Below, one piece after another: positions 1-6,940 of a DNA stretch of 6,940 nucleotides (position 1 is its first letter; every line of letters starts with the position of its first letter). Origin of the DNA: Deltaproteobacteria bacterium (lineage in GTDB: Bacteria > Chloroflexota > Dehalococcoidia > Dehalococcoidales > BS750m-G39). The notes beneath the pieces are model-generated. The model had not been told where the DNA came from, did not search any database, and was given only the letters and a program-made list of their open reading frames with translations. The stretch spans positions 1 to 6,940 of the forward strand of contig JAUWGI010000041.1 of NCBI GenBank assembly GCA_030606505.1. The letters run 5' to 3'. Made by a program: the position numbers and the translations under genes.

Positions 1-1521
1 ATAACCATCAGGGCGGGGCAGGAGGGGAAAAAGCCGGGGGAGATAGCTACTAAGTATCACCAGGAGTTCCTCGAGTCGTGGCGGCGGCTGGGTATATCCT
101 TTGACCTGTTCACCACCACCGGCACCGAAAACCACGCTAAAGTTACCCAGGACATCTTCCTCAAGCTGCTGGAGGGGGGCTATCTCTATAAAGCCACCGT
201 TTCCCAGCCCTACTGCCCCCAGTGCCGGCGCTACCTGCCCGACCGCTATATCGAGGGCACCTGCCCGTTCTGCGGCTCTACTAGTGCCCGCGGCGACCAG
301 TGCGACGACTGCGGCAAGCCGATAAACCCGGGGGAGATGGTCGACCCCCGCTGCCGCCTCTGCGGTGGCACGCCCCAGTTCCAGGACTCGGAGCATTTTT
401 TCTTTAAGCTTTCCGACTTCCAGAGACAGCTTGGCGACTGGGTGAAGAAACAGAGCCACTGGCGGCCTAATGTCATGAATCTCAGTAAACGCTACCTGAA
501 AGAGGGGCTGAGAGACCGGGCCATCACCCGCGACATCGATTGGGGGGTGGCCGTGCCGGTTAAGGGCTTCGAGGACAAGCGCATCTACGTCTGGTTCGAG
601 GCGGTTATCGGCTACCTGTCGGCTTCTAAGGAGTGGGCCAAAACCAGCGGGGATGGGGAGGGGTGGCGCCCCTTCTGGGAGGATGATAAAGCCAAGAGCT
701 ATTATTTCATCGGCAAGGATAATATCCCCTTCCACACCCTCATCTGGCCGGCGATGCTGATGGGCTGCAGGGGGCTTAACCTCCCCTACGATGTGCCGGC
801 CAACGAGTTTTTGACCATCGAGGGCAAGAAGCTTTCCACCAGCCGCAACTGGGCGGTCTGGCTGCCCGAATATCTTTCCCGGTATGAGCCCGACCCGCTG
901 CGCTACCTGCTATCGATAAATATGCCCGAGAGCGGGGACACCGATTTTTCCTGGCGGGAGTTCCTGCGCCGTAACAACGACGAGCTGGTGGCCACCTACG
1001 GCAACCTGGCCCACCGGGTGCTCACCTTTACCTACCGCAACTTCGAGGGTAGCGTGCCTACTTGTGATGATATGGGTCTCGGCAGTATTAAGGAAAGAAC
1101 ACCAACGCAGTTAGAATTAGACTCCTTTGCCAAGTTTAATGATGTGGACAACAAGCTTTCTCAATGCCATTTTAAGATGGCGTTAACTTTATCTATGTCC
1201 GTAGCCCACCAGGCGAACCGTTACCTTGATGAAGAGTCGCCCTGGAAAGTAATTAAAGAAGACCGGAAGACGGCGGCTAACTCGCTGTATGTAGCGCTCA
1301 ACGTAATTTCTCAGCTAAAAACGATGCTGTATCCCTTCTTACCTTTCAGTTCCCAGAAACTGCATGAGTACCTTGGCTTTGAGGGTAAGGTAGAAGATTA
1401 TGGCTGGAATTGGCAGGATTTGCCGGCGGGGCAAAAGCTATTAGAGCCCAGGCCCCTGTTTACCAAGCTGGACGACAAGCTGGTTGAGGAGGAGACAGCC
1501 CGGCTGGGTAAGCCTGATTAA
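1..1521 (+). CDS. metG: Methionine--tRNA ligase (MetRS), 5'-truncated by window edge
   Basis: Charges tRNA-Met with methionine in the cytoplasm; class I aminoacyl-tRNA synthetase. The reading frame is open from base 1, so the gene begins outside the window; the internal ATG at 337 is not its start. 506 residues are visible, and roughly the first 60, including the HIGH-type ATP motif, are missing. Numbered from base 1, four CxxC knuckles (C72/C75, C88/C91, C101/C104, C118/C121) form the connective-peptide zinc domain, suggesting the two-zinc form. Conserved blocks follow: IYVWFEA, FIGKDNIPFHTLIWPA, and the second ATP motif as KLSTS (277-281) in place of KMSKS. The helical anticodon-binding domain includes NRYLDEESPWK. 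The protein ends soon after that domain, with no C-terminal tRNA-binding (EMAP-like) extension. Bases of about 1060-1400 are much AT-richer than the rest of the gene. The identification is very secure. Confidence 0.97.
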   Translation: MTIRAGQEGKKPGEIATKYHQEFLESWRRLGISFDLFTTTGTENHAKVTQDIFLKLLEGGYLYKATVSQPYCPQCRRYLPDRYIEGTCPFCGSTSARGDQCDDCGKPINPGEMVDPRCRLCGGTPQFQDSEHFFFKLSDFQRQLGDWVKKQSHWRPNVMNLSKRYLKEGLRDRAITRDIDWGVAVPVKGFEDKRIYVWFEAVIGYLSASKEWAKTSGDGEGWRPFWEDDKAKSYYFIGKDNIPFHTLIWPAMLMGCRGLNLPYDVPANEFLTIEGKKLSTSRNWAVWLPEYLSRYEPDPLRYLLSINMPESGDTDFSWREFLRRNNDELVATYGNLAHRVLTFTYRNFEGSVPTCDDMGLGSIKERTPTQLELDSFAKFNDVDNKLSQCHFKMALTLSMSVAHQANRYLDEESPWKVIKEDRKTAANSLYVALNVISQLKTMLYPFLPFSSQKLHEYLGFEGKVEDYGWNWQDLPAGQKLLEPRPLFTKLDDKLVEEETARLGKPD

Positions 1522-1552
1522 GGGGCCCCCACGAAATCAGGATTTCGTGGGG
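1522..1552 (+). repeat. Stem-loop after metG (GGGGCCCCC-type hairpin, copy A)
   Basis: The run GGGGCCCCC starts directly after the metG stop codon. CCCCACGAAAT (1527-1537) pairs perfectly over 11 bp with ATTTCGTGGGG (1542-1552) around the loop CAGG. The sequence after it (TAAGATTT) is not a U-tract, so this is not a canonical intrinsic terminator. Only 18 nt separate it from the next gene, which leaves no room for a new promoter, so full termination here would silence that gene. It may be a partial terminator, an RNA-processing or stability element, or one copy of a dispersed repeat. A close relative lies at 6592-6622 on the opposite strand. The 5' GGGG could also compete with the 3' GGGG for the CCCC run. 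Confidence 0.8.
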
Positions 1553-1570
1553 TAAGATTTAAGGGGGCGA

Positions 1571-2551
1571 TTGTTGCAGTTAGACCAGATTTATCAGTCG
1601 GTTAAGGAAGATTTAGCCAGAGTAGAGAGCCAGATAAAGGCGGTCACCGAGGTCGACTTTCGCGGCCTGGCCGAGCTGCTGCGGCATATCCTGCTCGGCG
1701 GCAAAGCCATCCGGCCGGCGCTTACCTTTCTATCGGCCCGGTTCTATAACTACGACCTCGACCGGCTCCTGCCCATGGCCACCTCCGTTGAGCTGCTGCA
1801 CACCGCCACCCTGGTGCACGACGATGCCATCGACAACTCCTCGGTGCGGCGGGGCCGGCCGACGGTCAACAGCCTCTGGGGTGAAGACCGGGCGGTGCTG
1901 CTGGGCGACTACCTCTTCGCCAAGGCGGGGGAGTTTGCCGCCCTGACCGGAAACCTGCGGGTAGTCAGGCTCTTTGCCCAGACCCTGCAGATTATCTCCA
2001 GCGGGGAGCTGAAGCAGACCTTCGACGCCTTTAACCTGGAGCAGAGCCGCGACCGCTACTTTGAGCGGATTGCCGGTAAGACCGCCGCCCTGTTCTCCAT
2101 GTCCACCGAGTCGGGGGCTATCCTGAGCCAGGCTCCGGAGGCGTCTATCCAGGCGCTAAAGGGGTATGGCACCAACCTGGGTATTGCCTTCCAGATTGTG
2201 GATGATGTCCTCGATTTCACCAGCACCGAGGCGGAGCTGGGCAAGCCGGTGGGCTCGGATTTGGCCCAGGGAACGCTTACCCTGCCGGCGATGCTGCTCC
2301 TGGAGCGCTATCCCGATGATAACCCGGTCAAAGAGCTGTTCAATAACCGTGATATGGCCGAGGCGGCCAGGCAGGTTAAGGTAAAGCGGGCGATAGATAT
2401 GGTGGCTAAATCGTCGATTGTGGAGGAATGCTACCGGGTTGCCTCCGATTACTGTGACCAGGCCCGCCAGAAGCTGGAACTGCTGCCCGCCAGTCCCGTC
2501 CGTAAAACGCTGGTGGAAATAACCGACTTCGTGGTCAACCGCAGGAGCTAG
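1571..2551 (+). CDS. Long-chain polyprenyl diphosphate synthase (trans-isoprenyl synthase)
   Basis: Adds isopentenyl-diphosphate units head to tail to an allylic primer, giving the isoprenoid chain for quinone tails or related lipids. All landmarks of the all-trans prenyl synthase family are present: GGKAIRP (43-49), first Asp-rich motif DDAID (84-88) followed by RRGRP, GELKQ, KTAALFS, and second Asp-rich motif DDVLD (211-215) followed by GKPVGSDL. Alanine, a small residue, sits five positions before the first motif, which fits a long-chain rather than C15 product; exact length cannot be read. At 326 residues the size is normal. The start is TTG: 1571 and 1574 are both TTG, behind TAAGGGGG (1560-1567), and 1574 has the better spacing (6 versus 3 nt), so the true start may be one codon later. 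It lies 49 bp after metG and is probably co-transcribed. Family hepT/ispB-like; no specific symbol assigned. Confidence 0.95.
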   Translation: MLQLDQIYQSVKEDLARVESQIKAVTEVDFRGLAELLRHILLGGKAIRPALTFLSARFYNYDLDRLLPMATSVELLHTATLVHDDAIDNSSVRRGRPTVNSLWGEDRAVLLGDYLFAKAGEFAALTGNLRVVRLFAQTLQIISSGELKQTFDAFNLEQSRDRYFERIAGKTAALFSMSTESGAILSQAPEASIQALKGYGTNLGIAFQIVDDVLDFTSTEAELGKPVGSDLAQGTLTLPAMLLLERYPDDNPVKELFNNRDMAEAARQVKVKRAIDMVAKSSIVEECYRVASDYCDQARQKLELLPASPVRKTLVEITDFVVNRRS

Positions 2552-3279
2552 CCGGTGCTCCGCCTCAGGGTAAGGGCGGTTAATATCAGCAGGCCCACGG
2601 CGTATGCCGCCAGAACGCCGACATCTTTGCCTATATCCAGCAGGTTCTGCCCCTGCAGCATCAGTGCCCTGATGCCTTCCACGCCGTAGGTCATGGGCAG
2701 GACATTAGCCAGCCACTGCAGGTATTCCGGCATCTGGCTTACCGGCCAGAGCAGCCCGCAGAGGAACATCTGGGGCACTATAATCATGGGGATGAACTGC
2801 ACCATCTGGAATTCGTTTTTAGCCAGTACCGAGAAGAAAGTCCCCATACAGACGGCGCCGATGCCGATTAGGACCTGGAAAACGAGAATCTGCCACAGGT
2901 CGCCGTAGAAGCTGACATTGAGCACGTATATAAAATAGAAAAACAAGACCATGGTCTGGAGCACGGCAAAGAGCAGGAAACCGAGCAGATAACCGCCCAC
3001 TATATCCAGCCTGGAGACCGGCGAGGCCATCAGCCGTTCCAGTGTTCCCTGGGAGCGCTCCCTGAGGAAACTGATGCCGGTGAGCAGGAAGCCGAAGAAG
3101 AGTATCAGCACGGCCAGTATGGCCGGGGCCGTATAGTCCAGTATGCTTTTATCGGGGACGCTGACGCCGACCAGGCTGGCTATCACCAGGGGCACGACGA
3201 CGATTAATATTATGGTGCGCCGGTCGCGAATCAGCTGATTTATAATCCGGCTGGCGATGGTCAGCGTGCTACTGGACAT
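2548..3279 (-). CDS. ABC-2 type transporter permease
   Basis: Membrane subunit of an ABC exporter, partner of the ATPase encoded just upstream. The 243-residue protein has about six hydrophobic segments (near 22-41, 50-71, 96-120, 131-153, 160-180 and 218-237). Between the second and third lies the ABC-2 family motif FLRERSQGTLERLMASPVSR-like stretch (71-90), typical of the cytoplasmic coupling region. The segment WPVSQMPEYLQWLANVLPMTY before the last helix is also characteristic. The ATG at 3279 has a good ribosome site, GGGGTG, 7 nt upstream, and the gene overlaps the ATPase gene by 11 bp, indicating tight co-expression. Substrate cannot be inferred; relatives export drugs, polysaccharides, lipids or antimicrobial compounds. 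Its stop codon lies inside the CTAG that also supplies the stop of the converging prenyl synthase gene. Confidence 0.93.
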   Translation of the reverse strand: MSSSTLTIASRIINQLIRDRRTIILIVVVPLVIASLVGVSVPDKSILDYTAPAILAVLILFFGFLLTGISFLRERSQGTLERLMASPVSRLDIVGGYLLGFLLFAVLQTMVLFFYFIYVLNVSFYGDLWQILVFQVLIGIGAVCMGTFFSVLAKNEFQMVQFIPMIIVPQMFLCGLLWPVSQMPEYLQWLANVLPMTYGVEGIRALMLQGQNLLDIGKDVGVLAAYAVGLLILTALTLRRSTG

Positions 3280-4033
3280 TTTTATTCACCCCGCCGTGCT
3301 TAATAAAGTAGAGGAAGGCGTCTTCCAGGGTGGCTTTGGCCTGCCCCGTGGCCTGCCTCAGCTCATCGGGGGAGCCTAAAGCGATAACCCGGCCGTCGCG
3401 CATGAAGGCGAGGCGGTCGCAGTGGGCGGCGTCGTCCATGGTGTGGCTGGAGATAATCAGGGTAGCCCCCTGCCTGGTCAGGGCAGTAAAGTATTCCCAG
3501 AAGGTGACCCTCAGTTCGGGGTCAAGGCCGACGGTGGGCTCGTCGAGGAAAAGCAGCGGCGGGTTGTGGACGATGGCACAGGCCAGGCTGGCCCTCTGCT
3601 TCATGCCGCCGCTTAAATTCATGGCGCTTTTACGGCGGTGTTCCCACAAATCGACCAGCTTGATTACCTCTTCTACCCGCCGCCTGCGCTCGGTTTTATC
3701 GGTCAGCTGGTAAATGCGGGCGAAGAACTCCACGTTCTGGATAACCGAGAGCTCGGCGTAGAGGGAGGGCAGCTGGGGCATGTAGCCGATGAGGTGGGCT
3801 ATTCTGGGGGAGGGTTTGCGGCCTAAGGTGAGGATGGTGCCGGCTCTGGCTTTGAGCAGGCCGACCAGCAGGCGGATTAATGTCGTTTTGCCGGCGCCGT
3901 TGGGGCCGAGCAGGCCGAAGCTGATACCGCCGGGAATCTCCAGTGAAAATTCATCGAGCACCTTCTGACGGCCGTAGGCGAACGATACCTTATTTACCTC
4001 TACCGCTGGCCCGGAAAAGTTGCTTTCTGGCAT
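3269..4033 (-). CDS. ABC transporter ATP-binding protein (exporter type)
   Basis: Cytoplasmic ATPase that powers the adjacent ABC-2 permease. Counting from the ATG at 4033 the protein has 254 residues: Walker A GPNGAGKT (43-50), Q-loop Q87 in GYMPQ, signature LSGGMKQR (140-147), Walker B LLFLDE (160-165), D-loop GLDP (169-172) and switch histidine H197 in SSHTMD. All catalytic residues are intact. This is the CcmA/DrrA-like layout common to two-gene ABC-2 exporters. An in-frame TTG at 4045 would add four residues, but it coincides with a predicted -10 box, so the ATG is preferred; neither start has a clear Shine-Dalgarno sequence. The 3' end overlaps the permease gene by 11 bp. Substrate unknown. 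Confidence 0.95.
   Translation of the reverse strand: MPESNFSGPAVEVNKVSFAYGRQKVLDEFSLEIPGGISFGLLGPNGAGKTTLIRLLVGLLKARAGTILTLGRKPSPRIAHLIGYMPQLPSLYAELSVIQNVEFFARIYQLTDKTERRRRVEEVIKLVDLWEHRRKSAMNLSGGMKQRASLACAIVHNPPLLFLDEPTVGLDPELRVTFWEYFTALTRQGATLIISSHTMDDAAHCDRLAFMRDGRVIALGSPDELRQATGQAKATLEDAFLYFIKHGGVNKNVQ
3287..3292 (-). promoter_or_regulatory. Ribosome binding site of the ABC permease gene
   Basis: GGGGTG sits 7 nt before the ATG at 3279, inside the last codons of the ATPase gene. It supports that ATG as the start and suggests translation of the permease from the shared mRNA within the overlap. Confidence 0.6.
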
Positions 4034-4044
4034 GTGACAGCCCA

Positions 4045-4073
4045 ACTTTATCGCTTGGCTGGGGTGGTGTCAA
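4045..4073 (-). promoter_or_regulatory. Predicted sigma-70-type promoter for the ABC transporter pair
   Basis: On the - strand TTGACA (4073-4068) is followed after exactly 17 nt by TAAAGT (4050-4045), a consensus -35 with a 4-of-6 -10. Transcription would start near 4038, only a few bases before the ATG at 4033, so the mRNA would be leaderless or nearly so. That agrees with the absence of a Shine-Dalgarno sequence. It lies in the 53-bp gap after moaE and would let the ABC pair be expressed apart from ftsH-moaE. Sequence-only prediction. Confidence 0.5.
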
Positions 4074-4086
4074 GGGTGGGTTTGGG

Positions 4087-4509
4087 CTACAGGGAGGTAA
4101 CCGAGGTGCTGCCGTTGGTGTAGGTCTCTGTCTTTTTGGTCGGCAGCAGCTCTTTAAAGCGGTCAACGGCGTACTGGCAGGCGGCCAGACCCTCCTGGCG
4201 GTGGGCGCTGGCTATAGCCACCAGAAAGTTAATATCGCCAACTTCAAGCTTGCCTACCCGGTGGCATACGGCAATATCTTCTATGGGCCACTTCTGCCTG
4301 ATTTCTGCGGCTATTTCTTTGAGCTTTTCGGCGGCGTTACCTTTAGTGTCCTGGTACTCCACCGAGGCCACCGCTTTGCCCTGGGAGGAGTTGCGAATCA
4401 GGCCGACATAGGTGACCACGCAGCCGCTGCCATCGGTCTTGACCTGGTTGATTATCCGCTCCGGGGAGATTGGCTTCTGCGTAATTTCAATCACGCCGCT
4501 GTCACTCAT
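4087..4509 (-). CDS. moaE: Molybdopterin synthase catalytic subunit MoaE
   Basis: Large subunit of molybdopterin synthase, which with thiocarboxylated MoaD converts cyclic pyranopterin monophosphate into molybdopterin during molybdenum (or tungsten) cofactor synthesis. From the ATG at 4509 it has 140 residues, normal for the family. Recognisable blocks are GCVVTYVGLIRN (29-40), VEYQD, CHRVGKLEVGD (82-92) and SAHRQEGLAACQYAVDRFK (101-119). The two functional lysines fall at K119 and K126, the same spacing and numbers as recalled for Escherichia coli MoaE; the usual PxWKxE context is altered to PTKKTE. The upstream TTG at 4545 would add 12 residues inside ftsH and is less likely. The ATG lies 4 nt after the ftsH stop with no Shine-Dalgarno sequence, suggesting translational coupling. 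No moaD or other cofactor gene is visible in the window. Confidence 0.92.
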   Translation of the reverse strand: MSDSGVIEITQKPISPERIINQVKTDGSGCVVTYVGLIRNSSQGKAVASVEYQDTKGNAAEKLKEIAAEIRQKWPIEDIAVCHRVGKLEVGDINFLVAIASAHRQEGLAACQYAVDRFKELLPTKKTETYTNGSTSVTSL

Positions 4510-4513
4510 AGCT

Positions 4514-6439
<1,926 letters not shown>

Positions 6440-6444
6440 CCGTT

Positions 6445-6450
6445 CACCTC
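6445..6450 (-). promoter_or_regulatory. Ribosome binding site of ftsH
   Basis: GAGGTG lies 5 nt before the ATG at 6439 and fixes that start. The leader predicted from the extended -10 promoter is about 14 nt, just long enough to include it. Confidence 0.7.
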
Positions 6451-6459
6451 TACGTTTAT

Positions 6460-6497
6460 ATTATAACAGAACTAGCTGTCAATAGGAAAAATGTCAA
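6460..6497 (-). promoter_or_regulatory. ftsH promoter region: extended -10 with two TTGACA boxes
   Basis: On the - strand TGTTATAAT (6468-6460) is a perfect extended -10 (TGnTATAAT); a start near 6453 would give a short leader carrying the ribosome site. TTGACA occurs twice upstream, at 6482-6477 and 6497-6492, each within TATTGACA, 15 bp apart. Neither is ideally spaced from TATAAT (11 and 26 nt). The nearer one is 16 nt from a second possible -10, TATAAA (6460-6455), but that start would fall within the ribosome site. The extended -10 is therefore the likelier core, and the repeated boxes may be an alternative promoter or a binding site. Confidence 0.65.
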
Positions 6498-6504
6498 TAC
6501 CCAT

Positions 6505-6532
6505 CCGGTATGGTGAATTGGTACCGGGTACC
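6505..6532. repeat. Palindromic cluster: CCGGTA/TACCGG inverted repeat and tandem GGTACC
   Basis: CCGGTA (6505-6510) is inverted as TACCGG (6522-6527) across 11 nt, and the palindrome GGTACC occurs twice, at 6520-6525 and 6527-6532, with a 7-bp period. The element lies upstream of the ftsH promoter. The string GGTACCTGTCC at its right end resembles the ends of some REP elements associated with RAYT transposases, from memory only. It could instead be an operator for ftsH. Confidence 0.45.
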
Positions 6533-6591
6533 TGTCCTAGAGCTTATGATACTTTGTAAATATTAAGATGTTGTTTAGAATTCTCTTTTAA

Positions 6592-6622
6592 CCCACAAAA
6601 ACCTTGTTTTTGCGGGGGCCCC
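6592..6622 (-). repeat. Stem-loop after the endonuclease-IV-like gene (GGGGCCCCC-type hairpin, copy B)
   Basis: Read on the - strand, GGGGCCCCC leads into CCCGCAAAAAC (6616-6606), loop AAG, and GTTTTTGTGGG (6602-6592): an 11-bp stem complete if one G-U pair is counted. On the + strand the same position is an A-C mismatch, so the - strand RNA is the better folded form. It lies about 60 nt past the stop of the - strand gene at 6682. It is followed by TTAAAAG rather than a U-run, so terminator function is uncertain. It matches copy A at 1522-1552 in layout, prefix, stem length and orientation relative to the preceding gene. Confidence 0.75.
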
Positions 6623-6681
6623 GTATTCGCCGCTGCTTAACTCTATTGATTTCGGGGTTGGGGCTGCGTGGAAGCGGAGTT

Positions 6682-6940
6682 CTATAGCTTTTGATAAGTC
6701 TCTTGGAGGAGCAGGGCGTCTTCTTCGAGGCTGGGGCTTTCGCAGATTAGCAGCCCTTTAGCCTGATAGTCCTTGAGCGCCTGGAGGAGCTCTACATAGC
6801 GCAGGTCGGAATCCTTGAGGTTGAGGTGTTTCAGCTCCCCCTTCTGGCCGTAGGCGATTCCCGAGACGTGGATGTGCATATCGGCGAGGGCTTTATCTCC
6901 CAGCTGCTCTTTTCTCTGCTCCAGAGTAGAGGCGAACTCG
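6682..6940 (-). CDS. Endonuclease-IV-like TIM-barrel protein (AP endonuclease family 2), C-terminal fragment
   Basis: The frame is open from the stop at 6682 to the window edge (first whole codon at 6939), so only the last 85 residues are visible and the ATG at 6879 is not the start. The fragment contains DMHIHVSGIAYG, KGELKHLNLKDSDLRY and GLLICESPSLEEDALLL. This pattern (MHIHxSG, GExxHL, late ESP with ExDA) is recalled from the archaeal-style branch of the endonuclease IV / sugar-isomerase-like TIM-barrel family, where histidine and glutamate residues bind metals. If that holds, it would cut DNA at abasic sites during base-excision repair. Other TIM-barrel family members (xylose isomerase-like epimerases) remain possible because the N-terminal two thirds are missing. 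Confidence 0.75.
   Translation of the reverse strand, partial: EFASTLEQRKEQLGDKALADMHIHVSGIAYGQKGELKHLNLKDSDLRYVELLQALKDYQAKGLLICESPSLEEDALLLQETYQKL

Larger units (their letters stand above)
6440..6681. other. Intergenic region between the endonuclease-IV-like gene and ftsH
   Basis: 242 bp with no supportable gene. From left to right it holds the ftsH ribosome site and promoter, the GGTACC cluster, an AT-rich stretch (about 6540-6590) without a convincing promoter, and the second GGGGCCCCC-type stem-loop. Nothing recognisable is seen in 6623-6681. Confidence 0.6.

Noticed and set aside
101..325. 74-codon + strand frame at the left edge
   Set aside because: Out-of-frame shadow of metG, whose frame carries the CxxC zinc motifs through the same bases.
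1522..1570. Intrinsic terminator between metG and the prenyl synthase gene
   Set aside because: The stem is strong but no U-run follows, and the next gene starts 18 nt later with no space for its own promoter, so it is listed as a stem-loop rather than a terminator.
2544..2561. GGAGC/GCTCC hairpin at the junction of the convergent genes
   Set aside because: The stem is only 5 bp with an 8-nt loop and no U-tract on either strand; too weak to call a bidirectional terminator.
6540..6600. AT-rich stretch that might hold a promoter or small RNA
   Set aside because: No paired -35/-10 with good spacing and no downstream gene on the + strand; base composition alone is not enough.

Overview
This 6.9-kb window is ordinary bacterial chromosome from a moderately GC-rich genome. 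The gene content is housekeeping, with no phage, plasmid or CRISPR signature. The MetRS signature variant KLSTS, the FtsH sequence style and the metG / polyprenyl synthase / ftsH grouping suggest a Chloroflexota (Dehalococcoidia-like) genome. That assignment is inference from recalled family features, not a search result.

Layout: on the + strand, metG (methionyl-tRNA synthetase, 5' end cut by the window) occupies 1-1521. A perfect 11-bp stem-loop follows, then a long-chain polyprenyl diphosphate synthase gene ending at 2551. The rest is on the - strand. Read in its own direction from the right edge, it holds the C-terminal end of an endonuclease-IV-like TIM-barrel protein (6940-6682), a 242-bp intergenic region, ftsH (6439-4514), moaE (4509-4087), and an ABC transporter ATPase and ABC-2 permease pair (4033-3269 and 3279-2548). 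The two converging gene sets meet tail to tail with stop codons sharing one CTAG.

How the genes relate: FtsH is the membrane-anchored AAA+ zinc protease. moaE starts 4 nt after the ftsH stop and is probably translated from the same mRNA, although molybdopterin synthesis has no obvious link to FtsH. The ABC pair overlaps by 11 bp, is a complete small export-type transporter, and may have its own promoter in the 53-bp gap after moaE. The polyprenyl synthase probably makes the isoprenoid tail of a quinone or the lipid carrier for cell-wall synthesis, and is likely co-transcribed with metG because there is almost no room for a separate promoter.

I found no clear undescribed system. The observations most worth checking are: (1) two related GGGGCCCCC-prefixed stem-loops, each on the sense strand just after a gene but lacking a U-tract; (2) a sharp drop in GC (about 44% over 300 bp) confined to the anticodon-binding part of metG, suggesting a mosaic gene; and (3) a complex ftsH control region with a duplicated TATTGACA, an extended -10 and a tandem GGTACC element.
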